Below are positions 8,881 through 17,304 of a stretch of DNA of 64,000 nucleotides, piece by piece (the first letter of the stretch is position 1; each line of letters opens with the position of its first letter). The position numbers and the translations under genes were made by a program. Under the pieces are notes generated by a model. It was not told the origin of the DNA, ran no database searches, and saw only the letters and a list, made by a program, of their open reading frames with translations. This DNA is from Albibacillus kandeliae (GTDB lineage: Bacteria; Pseudomonadota; Alphaproteobacteria; Rhodobacterales; Rhodobacteraceae), in the NCBI RefSeq assembly GCF_003116585.1, contig NZ_QEHM01000008.1, positions 124,001-188,000 of the forward strand, given 5' to 3'.

Positions 8881-9930
8881 TCAGGACTCCTCTGCCGCCG
8901 CGTCCGCGCTGGCCTCGCCGGCGTCAGGGCCGCCCTCCGCCCGCTGGTCGGCCATGTCGGCGGTGAAGAAGCGATAGACCGAGCGCCCCGCGCGCTTGGC
9001 CGCGTAGAGCGCGAGGTCGGCCTGCCGCAGCAGGCCGTCGCTGTCGGGCAGACCGTGCCGAGGCGACACCACGATGCCAATGCTGGTCGAGACCCGGCAG
9101 GACGCGCTGCCGTAGGGGATGGGTTTGGCGATCCGTTCGATCAGCTTGGCGGCGATGGTTTCCAGCCGGTCGCGGTGAGTCAGCCTGTCGAGGACGAGGA
9201 CGAATTCATCCCCTCCCGTCCGCGCGATCAGGTCGGTGTCGCGCGTCTCCTCCTCCATGATCCGGGCGACGTGGCGCAGCACGAAATCCCCCGCGCCATG
9301 GCCGAGGGTGTCGTTCACCTGTTTGAAGAAATCGAGATCAAGCTGCATCAGGGCGAACCGGCGCCCGGACTCGACCAGCCCCTGCAGGGCCCGGTGGAGG
9401 GCGCGCCGGTTGCGCAACCCGGTGAGCGTGTCGGTCATCGCTCGCTCCTCGGCCTCGGTCATGGCATCCCTGAGACGCAGGTTCAGCTTGCGCGAGGCCT
9501 CCATCGCCGCCGACTTCGCCTCGACCAGGTAGAGCATCTCGACTGCGAGGTCGGTCGCCGGGAAGTCGGAGGCGCTGAGCCCGTAGTCGCGCACCGCGTC
9601 GAGCACCGAGATACCGAAGGAAAGGTTCACCAGCCCGCCCTGCCCGCCCGGCAGAGCCACGATCACGCCCTTCAGCGCGGTGCCCGGGGATTCGCGAAGG
9701 CGCAGGTGCAGCCGGGTTCCCGACCGCTCCAGCAGATCGGCGATGTTGCCTGCCCGGCGCGGACGCGCGAGTTCGAACAGGTCAAGGAAGCCCGCGCCCC
9801 GCAGAGGCCGATCCGGGCGCAGTTTCTGCAGCGTCGGCCCCGCGTGTTCGATCCGTCCCGCGGGCGAGACGATCGCGTACATCGGGCAGAGGATATCGAG
9901 CAGCGCGGTCAGTTGCCCGGTCGAGATCAT
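8881..9930 (-). CDS. HNOBA-GGDEF diguanylate cyclase
   Basis: About 349 residues from the ATG at 9930, which overlaps the stop of the H-NOX gene as ATGA; a longer frame to 10008 exists but runs inside that gene. Residues 1-150 match the heme-NO-binding-associated (HNOBA) domain, including NLSFGISVLDAVRDYGL and MLYLVEAKSAAMEASR. A helical linker follows, then a GGDEF domain with intact GGDEF active site and an RDTD inhibitory I-site five residues before it. It should make cyclic di-GMP and be feedback inhibited. In animals the HNOBA domain links H-NOX to guanylate cyclase; here the sensor is a separate protein encoded upstream. No EAL domain is present. Confidence 0.88.
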   Translation of the reverse strand: MISTGQLTALLDILCPMYAIVSPAGRIEHAGPTLQKLRPDRPLRGAGFLDLFELARPRRAGNIADLLERSGTRLHLRLRESPGTALKGVIVALPGGQGGLVNLSFGISVLDAVRDYGLSASDFPATDLAVEMLYLVEAKSAAMEASRKLNLRLRDAMTEAEERAMTDTLTGLRNRRALHRALQGLVESGRRFALMQLDLDFFKQVNDTLGHGAGDFVLRHVARIMEEETRDTDLIARTGGDEFVLVLDRLTHRDRLETIAAKLIERIAKPIPYGSASCRVSTSIGIVVSPRHGLPDSDGLLRQADLALYAAKRAGRSVYRFFTADMADQRAEGGPDAGEASADAAAEES

Positions 9931-10514
9931 CCCAGGCCCGCCCCGAGGTCGAACCGCCGCCCCTCGGCAAAGGCGGACTCCACCAGGGCGACCGAGATCA
10001 CCTCGCACCCGTCGCGGCGGCCGCGATGGTCGAGCATGACCAGCGCGCCGTAGTCGTCGGCCATGGCGCGCAGGAGGCCGACCAGCACGCTGCCGAACCC
10101 CGGCAGCCCAGGCTGGCAGAGCAGGCTGAACAGGCCCGGCGTGTGTTCGCGCAGTTCCAGTTGCGGCAGCACGAGGTCGGAGACCGCGAGCCGGACGCGG
10201 TCGGCGAGGTCGTCGAGGGAATAAAGGAAGTCCACGTAGGTCTGGCCGGAAAACCGCAGCAGGCGGCGCAGCGCCTCGAAATCGGGATGGGAGACGAGGA
10301 AGGTCCCGAGATCCTCGAACAGATCCTCGCGCGGACGCCCCGCCTCGCGGCTGATGGCGCTGACCAGCCGCTCGTACTGGTCGTCGTCATAGGTCAGCAT
10401 AGGTTCGAAGTCGGTGAACCCGAGTTCGGCGATGCGGGTCACCCGTTTCCAGCGCGCGTCACCGTAGGTCACGCAAAAGAAAGACTGGATGGCCTTATTA
10501 ATCAGACCGTGCAT
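9927..10514 (-). CDS. H-NOX (heme-NO-binding) family protein, probably heme-less
   Basis: 195 residues starting MHGLINKAI, the typical H-NOX opening; the frame extends upstream but this Met is the conserved start. The fold signature is clear (EDLGTFLVSHPDFEALRRLL, FLYSLDDLADRVRL). The heme contacts are not: the position of the axial His (about residue 104-105) holds Ala-Asp, and the YxSxR pocket motif is replaced around residues 130-135 by SLLCQP. The C-terminal third (LLRAMADDYGALVMLDHRG) extends beyond the canonical ~180-residue domain. The gene is coupled by ATGA to the HNOBA-GGDEF cyclase. It probably regulates that cyclase, but gas sensing through heme cannot be assumed. Confidence 0.82.
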   Translation of the reverse strand: MHGLINKAIQSFFCVTYGDARWKRVTRIAELGFTDFEPMLTYDDDQYERLVSAISREAGRPREDLFEDLGTFLVSHPDFEALRRLLRFSGQTYVDFLYSLDDLADRVRLAVSDLVLPQLELREHTPGLFSLLCQPGLPGFGSVLVGLLRAMADDYGALVMLDHRGRRDGCEVISVALVESAFAEGRRFDLGAGLG

Positions 10515-10671
10515 CCGCAACCCCGATTCATTTCCCCGAAAGTTGACAGGAAACGGTAAAGAAACCGCCAATTGACCTAACGGAAATTAAAGCGGTCGAT
10601 TCACCAAGCGGGTCTTGCAACGGCGCGCAATTCCATGAAACGTCATGCAATATCAGCGCGAAGGGCACTCG

Positions 10672-11157
10672 ATGATGAATATGAAGGCGATTCGGCATGT
10701 GGCGGGCGACCCGGCCCTTGCCCCGGTTCTGGAGCTGATCCGCCGCTCTTTCGCCTACATGGACGGCCGTATCGACCCGCCCTCGTCCATGCATCGGCTG
10801 ACGCGCGAGGACCTGGACCAGAGCTGCCGCACCGGCGAGGTCTGGTCGCTGGGCGCGCCGCCCGTTGCCTGCATGGTCCTCACCCCCCGGCCAGATTGTC
10901 TCTATCTCGGAAAACTCGCAGTGGATCAGCACCTTCGCGGACAGGGGCTGGCCGCCCGGATGATCGGGATCGCGCGGGAACGGGCGCTGGCGCTGGGATA
11001 TGACCGGTTGCAACTGCAAACCCGTGTGGAACTGGTGGAAAACCATGCGATCTTTGCTCGGCTGGGCTTCGTCAAGACCGGGGAAACCGCGCATGAAGGC
11101 TATGACCGGCCGACCTCGATCACGATGGAAGCGGAGGTGCGCGGGCCGGAACAATGA
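10672..11157 (+). CDS. GNAT family N-acetyltransferase
   Basis: About 161 residues from the ATG at 10672, chosen because AAGGG lies six bases upstream; an in-frame ATG at 10645 has no such site. The acetyl-CoA binding segment is visible in KLAVDQHLRGQGLAARMI, with the RGQGLA loop, followed by the C-terminal LVENHAIFARLGFVKTGET typical of the fold. The substrate is unknown. The gene is divergent from the H-NOX/cyclase pair and stands alone. Confidence 0.85.
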   Translation: MMNMKAIRHVAGDPALAPVLELIRRSFAYMDGRIDPPSSMHRLTREDLDQSCRTGEVWSLGAPPVACMVLTPRPDCLYLGKLAVDQHLRGQGLAARMIGIARERALALGYDRLQLQTRVELVENHAIFARLGFVKTGETAHEGYDRPTSITMEAEVRGPEQ

Positions 11158-11237
11158 ACAATCGGGGGACAGGCGCAATTCGGTCTTGCCGCCCCGCCCG
11201 AGGTCAGGCAAGAGAGGCGCCAACATTCACGGAGAAT

Positions 11238-11270
11238 TGATGAAAACTAACTTAATTACAAATTACGTCT
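11238..11270 (+). other. Ten-codon reading frame with ribosome-binding site in AT-rich spacer
   Basis: An ATG at 11238 follows ACGGAGAATTG, giving a good ribosome site. The frame reads MKTNLITNYV and then stops. It lies in an AT-rich stretch (about 11230-11370), unlike the GC-rich surroundings, 100 bases before the gene starting at 11373. It could be a leader peptide or chance; nothing else supports it. Confidence 0.2.
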
Positions 11271-11372
11271 GAATTCCTACAATTCGATATTAATTAATTA
11301 AACCCAGTTGACTCGTGACCGCTCTTGGATAGCGTTCAGCTCGACCATAATTAAAAATGGCGATACTTACCC

Positions 11373-12119
11373 GTGAATGAAATTCTGACCACGCTGAAAA
11401 TCGCACGCTGGCTTCCCATCGGCGTCATGGTTTTCGTCATCGGCGGCTACGTCTACTTCACCGACAACGCCTTTGGCACCGCCAAGGGGACCGGTGATGT
11501 GGCCTTTCAGCAGGTGGCTCTGCGGGCCGACCTTCTGCCCGATTGCACCCAGGACGCCGCGCAGCCCGACTGTGCCGGAGAAACCGAGCTGTCCTTTTCC
11601 GGGCCCGACCGGGACGACACCGCGCTGGCGGCGCAGCTTGGCCAGACGGTTCCGACCCCGGTGCTACGGCGGATGGAAAGCGCGGGGGAGAATTGCACCT
11701 CTCCCGAAGTGCTCGCGCGGGTATCGACTTTTCTCGAAGAGAGCCGTGCCGACCCCGACACCCTGCTGCTGACCGATTTCGCCCCGGTGCTGAACGACTG
11801 CGGCAGTGTCCAGGACCGGCGGATGGACTGGGTGGCCCTTGGCGGGCGGATGGTGGCAATGGCGGAATGCGGGTCTGCCAGCGCCGAGGGCAAGGCGCTC
11901 TGCACCCTTACCAGCTATCACGAGGGCGGGTTCACCGCCACGCTGGGAAGCTTCCCCTGCGACCAGACGGCGCCGCCGCTTGGCAACATCGCCGCGCTGG
12001 AGCAGGCGCTGGCCGACCGGCTTCCGCCGGACAGCCCGATCGAGAACCCGCAGCGGTTCGCCGATCTGCCGGTCCGGCAGGTTGCCCTGGCCGATGCAGC
12101 CACAGCTGTCGGGAACTGA
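11373..12119 (+). CDS. Uncharacterised single-pass membrane protein
   Basis: 248 residues from a GTG start; no ATG lies nearby in frame. One hydrophobic segment (about 11-28) anchors the protein and the rest is probably periplasmic. The mature part has Cys residues in DCTQDAAQPDC, GENC, NDCGS, AECGS, ALCTL and FPCDQ, which suggests disulphides. I recognise no family. It is preceded by a 215-base AT-rich spacer and ends nine bases before the convergent stop of the methyltransferase gene. Confidence 0.6.
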   Translation: MNEILTTLKIARWLPIGVMVFVIGGYVYFTDNAFGTAKGTGDVAFQQVALRADLLPDCTQDAAQPDCAGETELSFSGPDRDDTALAAQLGQTVPTPVLRRMESAGENCTSPEVLARVSTFLEESRADPDTLLLTDFAPVLNDCGSVQDRRMDWVALGGRMVAMAECGSASAEGKALCTLTSYHEGGFTATLGSFPCDQTAPPLGNIAALEQALADRLPPDSPIENPQRFADLPVRQVALADAATAVGN

Positions 12120-12128
12120 CGTTCCCGA

Positions 12129-13688
12129 TCAGAAATCGGTCGGCGCACCGCCCTCTGCCTTGCGACGGGCCACGAAGTCCGCGAGTTCCTCGCGGATTGC
12201 CGGGTCCATCGGGGGCGCCTCGAAGCTGCCGATGATCTCCTTGAACATCCGATGCGCGCGCTCGGGCGTCCACACCGCGCCTGCGAGGTCCCAGGCCTCG
12301 TAGTTCTTCCAGTCGCTCAGGAAGGGCTGGTAGAAAGCGGTGGTGTAGCGGTCCTGCGTGTGCTGGATGCCGAAGAAGTGGCCGGAGTTGCCGACCTCGC
12401 GAATGGCATCGAACGCGATCTCGTCCGGTCCGGTCGCAAAGACCTCGGGCTCCATGTAGCGCTGGATCTGCTGGAGCACCTCGCAGTCCATGATGAACTT
12501 CTCGGGGCTGGCGATCAGCCCGCCCTCGAGCCATCCGGCCGCGTGGTAGACCATGTTGGTCCCCGACTGGACGGCGGCCCAGAGGCTGTTCGAAGTTTCC
12601 CACATCGCCTGCCCGTCCGGGACGTTGGCGGCGCAGACCCCGGAGGAGCGCAGCGGCAGGTTGTAGAACCGCGCCAGCTGGCCGGTCATCTGGGTGGCGC
12701 GCATGTATTCGGGCGTGCCGAAAGCGGGGGCACCCGACTTCATGTCGACGTTCGAGGTGAAGGTGCCGATCGCGCAGGGGCAACCCGGGCGCACGTACTG
12801 GAACAGCGCGATGGCGCTGAGGGCCTCGGCGATCGACTGCGCCACGGCCCCCGCCATCGTTACAGGCGCCATTGCACCGGCGAGGGTGAAGGGCGAGACC
12901 ACCACGGCCTGACCGTGCCGCACCAGCCGCAGGCAGCCGTCGATCATCGGGTGATCGTGCTTGAGCGGCGAGGTGGAGTTGATGTTGGTATACATGTGCG
13001 GCTTGGCTTCGAACTGCTCCTGCGTCAGCCCGCCCGCGATGCGCACCATCTCCATCACGTCCTCGACCCGCTCCTTGCCCAGCGAGTAGGCGTGCATGAC
13101 CTTGTCGGTCAGGGTCAGCTTGTCGAACAGGACGTCGAGGTGACGGACCGAGGCGTGCAGGTCCACCGGCTCGACCGGGTAACCGCCCGCGAAGTGAATG
13201 CAGTTGAAATACTGCGTCAGTTTCAACAGGTTGGCGCATTGTTCGCGGGTGCCCGGCACCTTGCGCCCAATCTCCATGTCCCAGTAGTTGGGCGGCGAGG
13301 AGACGTTGCCGAACAGGATGTACTTGCCGCCGAGCGTGATCTCGCGCTCGGGGTTGCGGGGGGTGATGTTGAAGCTGGACGGCGCCTTGCCGACCATTTC
13401 CATCACGAACTCGCGGTCCATCTTCACGAGGTCGCCCTCGACGGTGCACCCCGCCTCGCGGAAAATCTCCAGCGCTTCCTCGTTCAGGAAGACGATGCCG
13501 ATCTCCTCGAGGATGCGCATCGCGCCGTCATGGATGGCGGCGACGCCCTCCTCGCTCAGCGGTTCGGTCGGTTTGTCGATGTTTACCGGGAGCCGCCAGG
13601 GCATCTGCTCGATCAGCGCCTTGCCGCGCCGCGCCGCATTGCCGGCGCGTCCGCCGCCACGTTTCTTCTTGGTGAGGGTATCCGTCAT
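12129..13688 (-). CDS. Trimethylamine methyltransferase (MttB) superfamily protein, non-pyrrolysine type
   Basis: 519 residues, a typical length. Recognisable family segments include the N-terminal LSEEGVAAIHDGAMRILEEIGI and later SPLKHDHPMIDGCLRLVRHG. MttB proteins move a methyl group from a methylamine to a corrinoid protein; archaeal TMA enzymes carry pyrrolysine read from an in-frame TAG. This frame is uninterrupted, so it belongs to the large non-Pyl branch, where a few members demethylate glycine betaine or related quaternary amines. No corrinoid protein or activase gene is nearby. Substrate is therefore open; betaine or a relative would fit the carnitine-to-betaine operon 13 kb away, but that is inference. 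Confidence 0.85.
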   Translation of the reverse strand: MTDTLTKKKRGGGRAGNAARRGKALIEQMPWRLPVNIDKPTEPLSEEGVAAIHDGAMRILEEIGIVFLNEEALEIFREAGCTVEGDLVKMDREFVMEMVGKAPSSFNITPRNPEREITLGGKYILFGNVSSPPNYWDMEIGRKVPGTREQCANLLKLTQYFNCIHFAGGYPVEPVDLHASVRHLDVLFDKLTLTDKVMHAYSLGKERVEDVMEMVRIAGGLTQEQFEAKPHMYTNINSTSPLKHDHPMIDGCLRLVRHGQAVVVSPFTLAGAMAPVTMAGAVAQSIAEALSAIALFQYVRPGCPCAIGTFTSNVDMKSGAPAFGTPEYMRATQMTGQLARFYNLPLRSSGVCAANVPDGQAMWETSNSLWAAVQSGTNMVYHAAGWLEGGLIASPEKFIMDCEVLQQIQRYMEPEVFATGPDEIAFDAIREVGNSGHFFGIQHTQDRYTTAFYQPFLSDWKNYEAWDLAGAVWTPERAHRMFKEIIGSFEAPPMDPAIREELADFVARRKAEGGAPTDF

Positions 13689-13808
13689 GTCGGCCTCCGA
13701 GACTGCCTGATCACAGCAAGCCCCAGAGGAAGGTCAGGTTCCGTTCTGATCGCGACAGGTCATGTCGCAGACGAACAGAGTGGTCCGATGTGAAGCCCCG
13801 GGCGCCGG

Positions 13809-14513
13809 TCAGCCGGCGAGCCAGGCCGGGATATGGCTGATGTCGGGGAGAACAACATCTGCGTGCGGCGCGAGGTCATCGTGCCGGGCGATACCGGTCA
13901 GGACCGCCACCGTGACCATGCCCGCGCTGCGCCCGGCAAAGAGGTCGTGCGTGCTGTCGCCGACCATCGCGATGTGCTCGGGCGCGAGGCCGGTGCGCTC
14001 GGCAAAGGCGAGCATCTGGCCCGGTCCCGGCTTGGCGCCATGACCGCTGTCGCAACCTGCGATGAAGTCGAACAGGTCGCGCGCGCCGACGGCATCGAGG
14101 TGCGCCAGCGCGGGCGTCTCGGCGTCGTTCGTCGCCACGCCGAGCTTGAGCCCCATCGCGCGCAGCCCGGTCAGGAAGGGCACCAGCGGCACGGTCTCGA
14201 CCTGCGGTGCGATCTCGGCCTCTTCGTTCAGGACCTGCAGGAGCGTTTCGCGGTCGTATTCCGGGAACAGCGGCAGCAGGCGGTCGCAGACCTCTCCGGG
14301 CGTACCGGCGATCACGATGCTCTCGGGCAGGAAGCGGCGCGCGTCGAGGTCAAAACCGATTTCGGCCCCGGCGGCGCGGGCGCGGGCGCGGTCTTCCTTG
14401 GAGGCGCGCAGCAGGAAGGCCTCGGCCCAGGCCACCCAGGTTGCGGAGAAATCGAACAGGGTTCCGTCCTTGTCGAACAGCAGGGCCTGGATGTGCATCG
14501 GGGTCTCTTTCAT
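13809..14513 (-). CDS. HAD-superfamily phosphatase, phosphoglycolate-phosphatase-like
   Basis: 234 residues. HAD motif I is FDKDGTLFDF near residue 13, with the two Asp residues separated by one Lys. Motif II is GVATND near 125, and motif IV is MVGDSTHD near 190. The alpha-helical cap between motifs I and II places it in the Gph/subfamily IA group. Phosphoglycolate or a similar small phosphoester is likely but unproven. An alternative start at 14498 (Met6) is possible. It lies upstream of the MttB-like gene on the same strand with 120 bases between them. Confidence 0.82.
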   Translation of the reverse strand: MKETPMHIQALLFDKDGTLFDFSATWVAWAEAFLLRASKEDRARARAAGAEIGFDLDARRFLPESIVIAGTPGEVCDRLLPLFPEYDRETLLQVLNEEAEIAPQVETVPLVPFLTGLRAMGLKLGVATNDAETPALAHLDAVGARDLFDFIAGCDSGHGAKPGPGQMLAFAERTGLAPEHIAMVGDSTHDLFAGRSAGMVTVAVLTGIARHDDLAPHADVVLPDISHIPAWLAG

Positions 14514-14548
14514 CGGGTCTTAAGGTTCGGTCCGCCAGTCGGGTCCTG

Positions 14549-14842
14549 TCAGGTCCAGTGCGTCTGGGCGCCACCCGGGAGGGCGGCACGGGCCGGCATC
14601 ACCCTGTCATAGGGGATTTCGGCGCTGTCGCAGAAAGCGATCACCCAGGCGTCGTCCATGAGCAGGAAGTCGAGGACCGAACCGAGGAAGTCCGCCTCGC
14701 CCGCGCGTGCGCGCAGATCGGCCTCGGACGCGCCTGTCGAACCAAGGAAGACCGGAACCAGTTCGTCCTGCGTCATCAACCAGGCAAGTGCCTGGAGGGC
14801 GAGGGTTTCGGCAGCATCGGCGGAAAGGGACACGTCCAGCAC
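14549..14842 (-). CDS. DUF3572 family protein
   Basis: 97 residues from a GTG start at 14842. The segment ALAWLMTQDELVPVFLGSTG and the FLGSVLDFLLMDD run are characteristic of DUF3572, a small alphaproteobacterial family with unknown role. It is divergent from the PleD-like gene, an arrangement I associate with Rhodobacterales. No signal peptide or membrane segment. Confidence 0.8.
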   Translation of the reverse strand: MLDVSLSADAAETLALQALAWLMTQDELVPVFLGSTGASEADLRARAGEADFLGSVLDFLLMDDAWVIAFCDSAEIPYDRVMPARAALPGGAQTHWT

Positions 14843-14928
14843 CTTATTTCAAGCAGTGGAAAGAGTTTGTTAACGACTCTCAATGAAACTTCAATGCAAA
14901 GTTTTCGCAATCTCGGGAAGCTTCGAAG

Positions 14929-16326
14929 GTGCAGGGTACAGTCCTCATTCTCGACGGTGTCGCCACCAGCCGGATCATGCTCCGCGTCCAGCTCTCGGCG
15001 GCCTACTACCGGGTCGTTCAGGCCACCGCGCTGGCCGGTGTCGCCGAGTTGGTCCGCAGGACGCGGCCCGACGTGATCGCCTGTGCCATGAACCTGCCCG
15101 ACGGCGATGCCATCACCCTGCGCCAGCGTCTGCGGCACGATCCCGACCTCGACGCCATTCCGGTGATCGCCATCACCGAGGAGAACGACCGCCATTCCCG
15201 CATCCGCGCGCTGGAGGCCGGGATCGACGACGTGATTTCCCGGCCGCTCGACGATCCGCTGCTGATGGCGCGGGTCCGCAACCTGGTCCGGTCGCGCAAC
15301 AACGCCGAGGTGCAGGTGCTGCGCGAGGCCACCGGGCATCCGCTGGGCTTTTCCGAACCGGCGCAACTGTTTGCGCCGCCTCAGGCGCGGGTGGCCCTGC
15401 TGACCGCGACCGAGGCGCGGGGCGCGCGCTGGCAGAACGACCTGCGCACCGCCTGCCCCCATTTCCTGACCGTGCACCGGACCGGGGACATCCTCGCCCT
15501 GCTCTCGGCCCCCGGGGCCGACGCTGTGGTGCTGGACCTCGGGGCGCGGGGCGAACGGGATCCGCTGAGCCTGATGGCCGAGCTCAAGGCACGGGCGGTG
15601 ACCGGCGGCGTGCCGGTGATCGCGGTGACCGAGACCGGGGATGCCCGCGCCGCCGCCGATGCGCTGGAACGCGGGGCCGATGATGTGCTGGAACGCGGGT
15701 TCTGCCCACAGGAACTGGCACTGCGGCTGGATCAGGCGCTGAGGCGCAAGGCGCGGGCAGACCTGTTGCGCCGGTCGGTGCGCAACGGGCTTCGCGCCGC
15801 CGTGCTGGACCCGCTGACCGGGATCTACAACCGACGCTACGCCCTGCCCCATCTCGCGCGCGTGACCGAGGAGGCGCAGGCTTCGGGCGCGCGCTTTGCG
15901 GTGATGCTGGCTGACATTGACCACTTCAAGCAGGTGAACGACCGCTTTGGCCATCCCGTCGGGGATGCGGTTCTGGTCGAAACCGCCCTGCGCCTGCAAT
16001 CGCTGCTGCGCCCCAGCGACATGCTGGCCCGGGTTGGCGGAGAGGAGTTTCTTGTCGTGCTGGCGCATACGTCACCCGCATCGGCGGCTTTGCTCGCGGA
16101 ACGGCTCTGCCGCGAGATCAATGGCCGTCCCTATCGCCTCGCCGGTCTTCAGCGGGACCTGCCGGTGTCGATCAGTGTCGGACTGGTGCTGGGGCCAAGC
16201 GGCGGTGAAGGACTGGTCGCGACCGATATGTCGGCCAATGACCTCATCACCCGGGCCGACCGGGCGCTCTACCGCGCCAAGGCCGGGGGCAGAAACAAGG
16301 TCTCGACCTTTCCCGAGGCGGCCTGA
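14929..16326 (+). CDS. pleD: PleD-like response regulator diguanylate cyclase with degenerate first receiver
   Basis: 465 residues from a GTG start, with GGGAAG upstream. Layout: receiver 1 (4-120), receiver 2 (153-273), GGDEF domain (290-465). The active site GGEEF is at 370-374 and the inhibitory RPSD site at 361-364, so cyclase activity and product inhibition look intact. In receiver 1 the phosphoacceptor position 53 is Ala, one acidic residue is Gly (Asp9-Gly10) and the conserved Lys is Arg. Receiver 2 keeps Asp203 in AVVLDLG. This reverses the pattern of Caulobacter PleD, where receiver 1 is phosphorylated. No histidine kinase gene is near. Confidence 0.88.
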   Translation: MQGTVLILDGVATSRIMLRVQLSAAYYRVVQATALAGVAELVRRTRPDVIACAMNLPDGDAITLRQRLRHDPDLDAIPVIAITEENDRHSRIRALEAGIDDVISRPLDDPLLMARVRNLVRSRNNAEVQVLREATGHPLGFSEPAQLFAPPQARVALLTATEARGARWQNDLRTACPHFLTVHRTGDILALLSAPGADAVVLDLGARGERDPLSLMAELKARAVTGGVPVIAVTETGDARAAADALERGADDVLERGFCPQELALRLDQALRRKARADLLRRSVRNGLRAAVLDPLTGIYNRRYALPHLARVTEEAQASGARFAVMLADIDHFKQVNDRFGHPVGDAVLVETALRLQSLLRPSDMLARVGGEEFLVVLAHTSPASAALLAERLCREINGRPYRLAGLQRDLPVSISVGLVLGPSGGEGLVATDMSANDLITRADRALYRAKAGGRNKVSTFPEAA

Positions 16327-16330
16327 CAGC

Positions 16331-16350
16331 GGCGCGGCCCGGGCCGCGCC
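16331..16350. terminator. Perfect 20-base GC palindrome between convergent genes
   Basis: GGCGCGGCCC followed directly by its reverse complement, between the stops of the PleD-like gene and the CpxP-like gene. It can form a strong hairpin for either strand, but no T-run follows. Probably a transcription barrier. Confidence 0.4.
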
Positions 16351-16371
16351 ACCTCTCTCATTTGCTCTCGC

Positions 16372-16899
16372 TCAATCGCGCGGGCCTTCATCGCCGTGAC
16401 GGTCCTTGTCGCCGAACCAGCCCTTGCTGCGCTTCTTGGCGGCCTCGGCGATGATCTGCTGCATCCGGCCCACGAAGGCCTGCCGTTCGCTGTCGCTCAT
16501 CCCGGCGACCCGGTCGACCCAGTCGCTCTGCGCGGCCGAGATCTCCTCGAAACGCGACTGCGCCTGGCTCAGCACCACCTGCCGCAGCGCTTCGGCATCG
16601 AAGGGTTCGGCACTGAGCGCCGCCAGCACCGCCTCGGCCTCGGAGGCATGGCGTTCGTCGCGGTGCATGTCGCGGGTGCCGCGCATCCGCTCGCGGATTT
16701 CCTTGCGGTCGTCCGGCGGCATCGCCTTGAACATCGCCGCACCGACCGAGGGCGGCGGCGGCGGCATCGGCGGGCCCACGCGGGCGAAGGTTCCCGCCAC
16801 CAGCCCGATGAACAGCAGGTTCAGCGTGAGCGAGACGATCACCAGAATGCGCAGCCACATGCGGCGCTGCCTCTTGGTAAGCCCGGTAGTCTCCGCCAT
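16372..16899 (-). CDS. Periplasmic heavy-metal sensor / CpxP-Spy-like protein
   Basis: 175 residues. A membrane helix near the N-terminus (about 16-38) is followed by a Pro-rich stretch and an all-helical periplasmic domain (50-165) with repeated RxxM/Q-rich helices, as in CpxP/Spy/CnrX-type proteins. The C-terminus is charged. The start ATG directly follows the TAG of the gene before it, so it is in one transcript with the sigma factor and putative anti-sigma gene. Likely task is envelope stress or metal sensing tied to that sigma factor. No clear metal ligand set is visible. Confidence 0.72.
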   Translation of the reverse strand: MAETTGLTKRQRRMWLRILVIVSLTLNLLFIGLVAGTFARVGPPMPPPPPSVGAAMFKAMPPDDRKEIRERMRGTRDMHRDERHASEAEAVLAALSAEPFDAEALRQVVLSQAQSRFEEISAAQSDWVDRVAGMSDSERQAFVGRMQQIIAEAAKKRSKGWFGDKDRHGDEGPRD

Positions 16900-17304
16900 C
16901 TAGTGGTCCTCCGTGAGCACGACGGCAAGCGTCTCGGTCGAGAACAGATCGACCGAGGCGTCGGACCGGCCAAGCAGGCTGGCGGGATCGGGCAGCCCGG
17001 AGGGCGGCGCGAAGCCGAGCCAGACCCCGGCGGCGCAGGCCGCGACCATGCCGCCCATGCCGTACCAGCCGCCGATCATCTCGCGCAGCTGGGCCAGCCA
17101 GCCCTCGGCGCGGCTCTGCCCCGTCGCCAGGACCCGGGCCGGCGCCGACATGGCAGACCGTGCCGTGGAACCGAACCGGGCCCGCTCACGCTGAACATGC
17201 CCGGCATCCGCCATCATCCGGTCCGCGAGCGCATCGGGAAGCCGTGCCGTCTCGCGCCGGGCGGCAGCGAAGAAAATGTCGAGTTCCTTTTCGTCCTCAG
17301 CCAT
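16900..17304 (-). CDS. Putative anti-sigma factor
   Basis: 134 residues. The N-terminal half is soluble (LDIFFAAARRETARLPDALA), a hydrophobic segment spans about 88-106, and a short tail follows. Size, single membrane helix and overlap of eight bases with the end of the ECF sigma gene fit an anti-sigma factor. There is no zinc-binding HxxxCxxC motif, so it is not a ZAS type. The role is inferred from position. Confidence 0.6.
   Translation of the reverse strand: MAEDEKELDIFFAAARRETARLPDALADRMMADAGHVQRERARFGSTARSAMSAPARVLATGQSRAEGWLAQLREMIGGWYGMGGMVAACAAGVWLGFAPPSGLPDPASLLGRSDASVDLFSTETLAVVLTEDH

Noticed and set aside
11300-11340. Sigma-70 promoter with TTGACT before the gene at 11373
   Set aside because: A -35-like TTGACT is present but the matching -10 (around TAGCGT) is weak, so it was not listed.
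11932-13449. 505-codon minus-strand frame
   Set aside because: Out-of-frame shadow of the MttB-family gene; low-complexity His/Arg/Gly product.
12129-13688. Pyrrolysine-containing TMA methyltransferase
   Set aside because: The frame has no in-frame TAG, so the protein is of the non-pyrrolysine branch.
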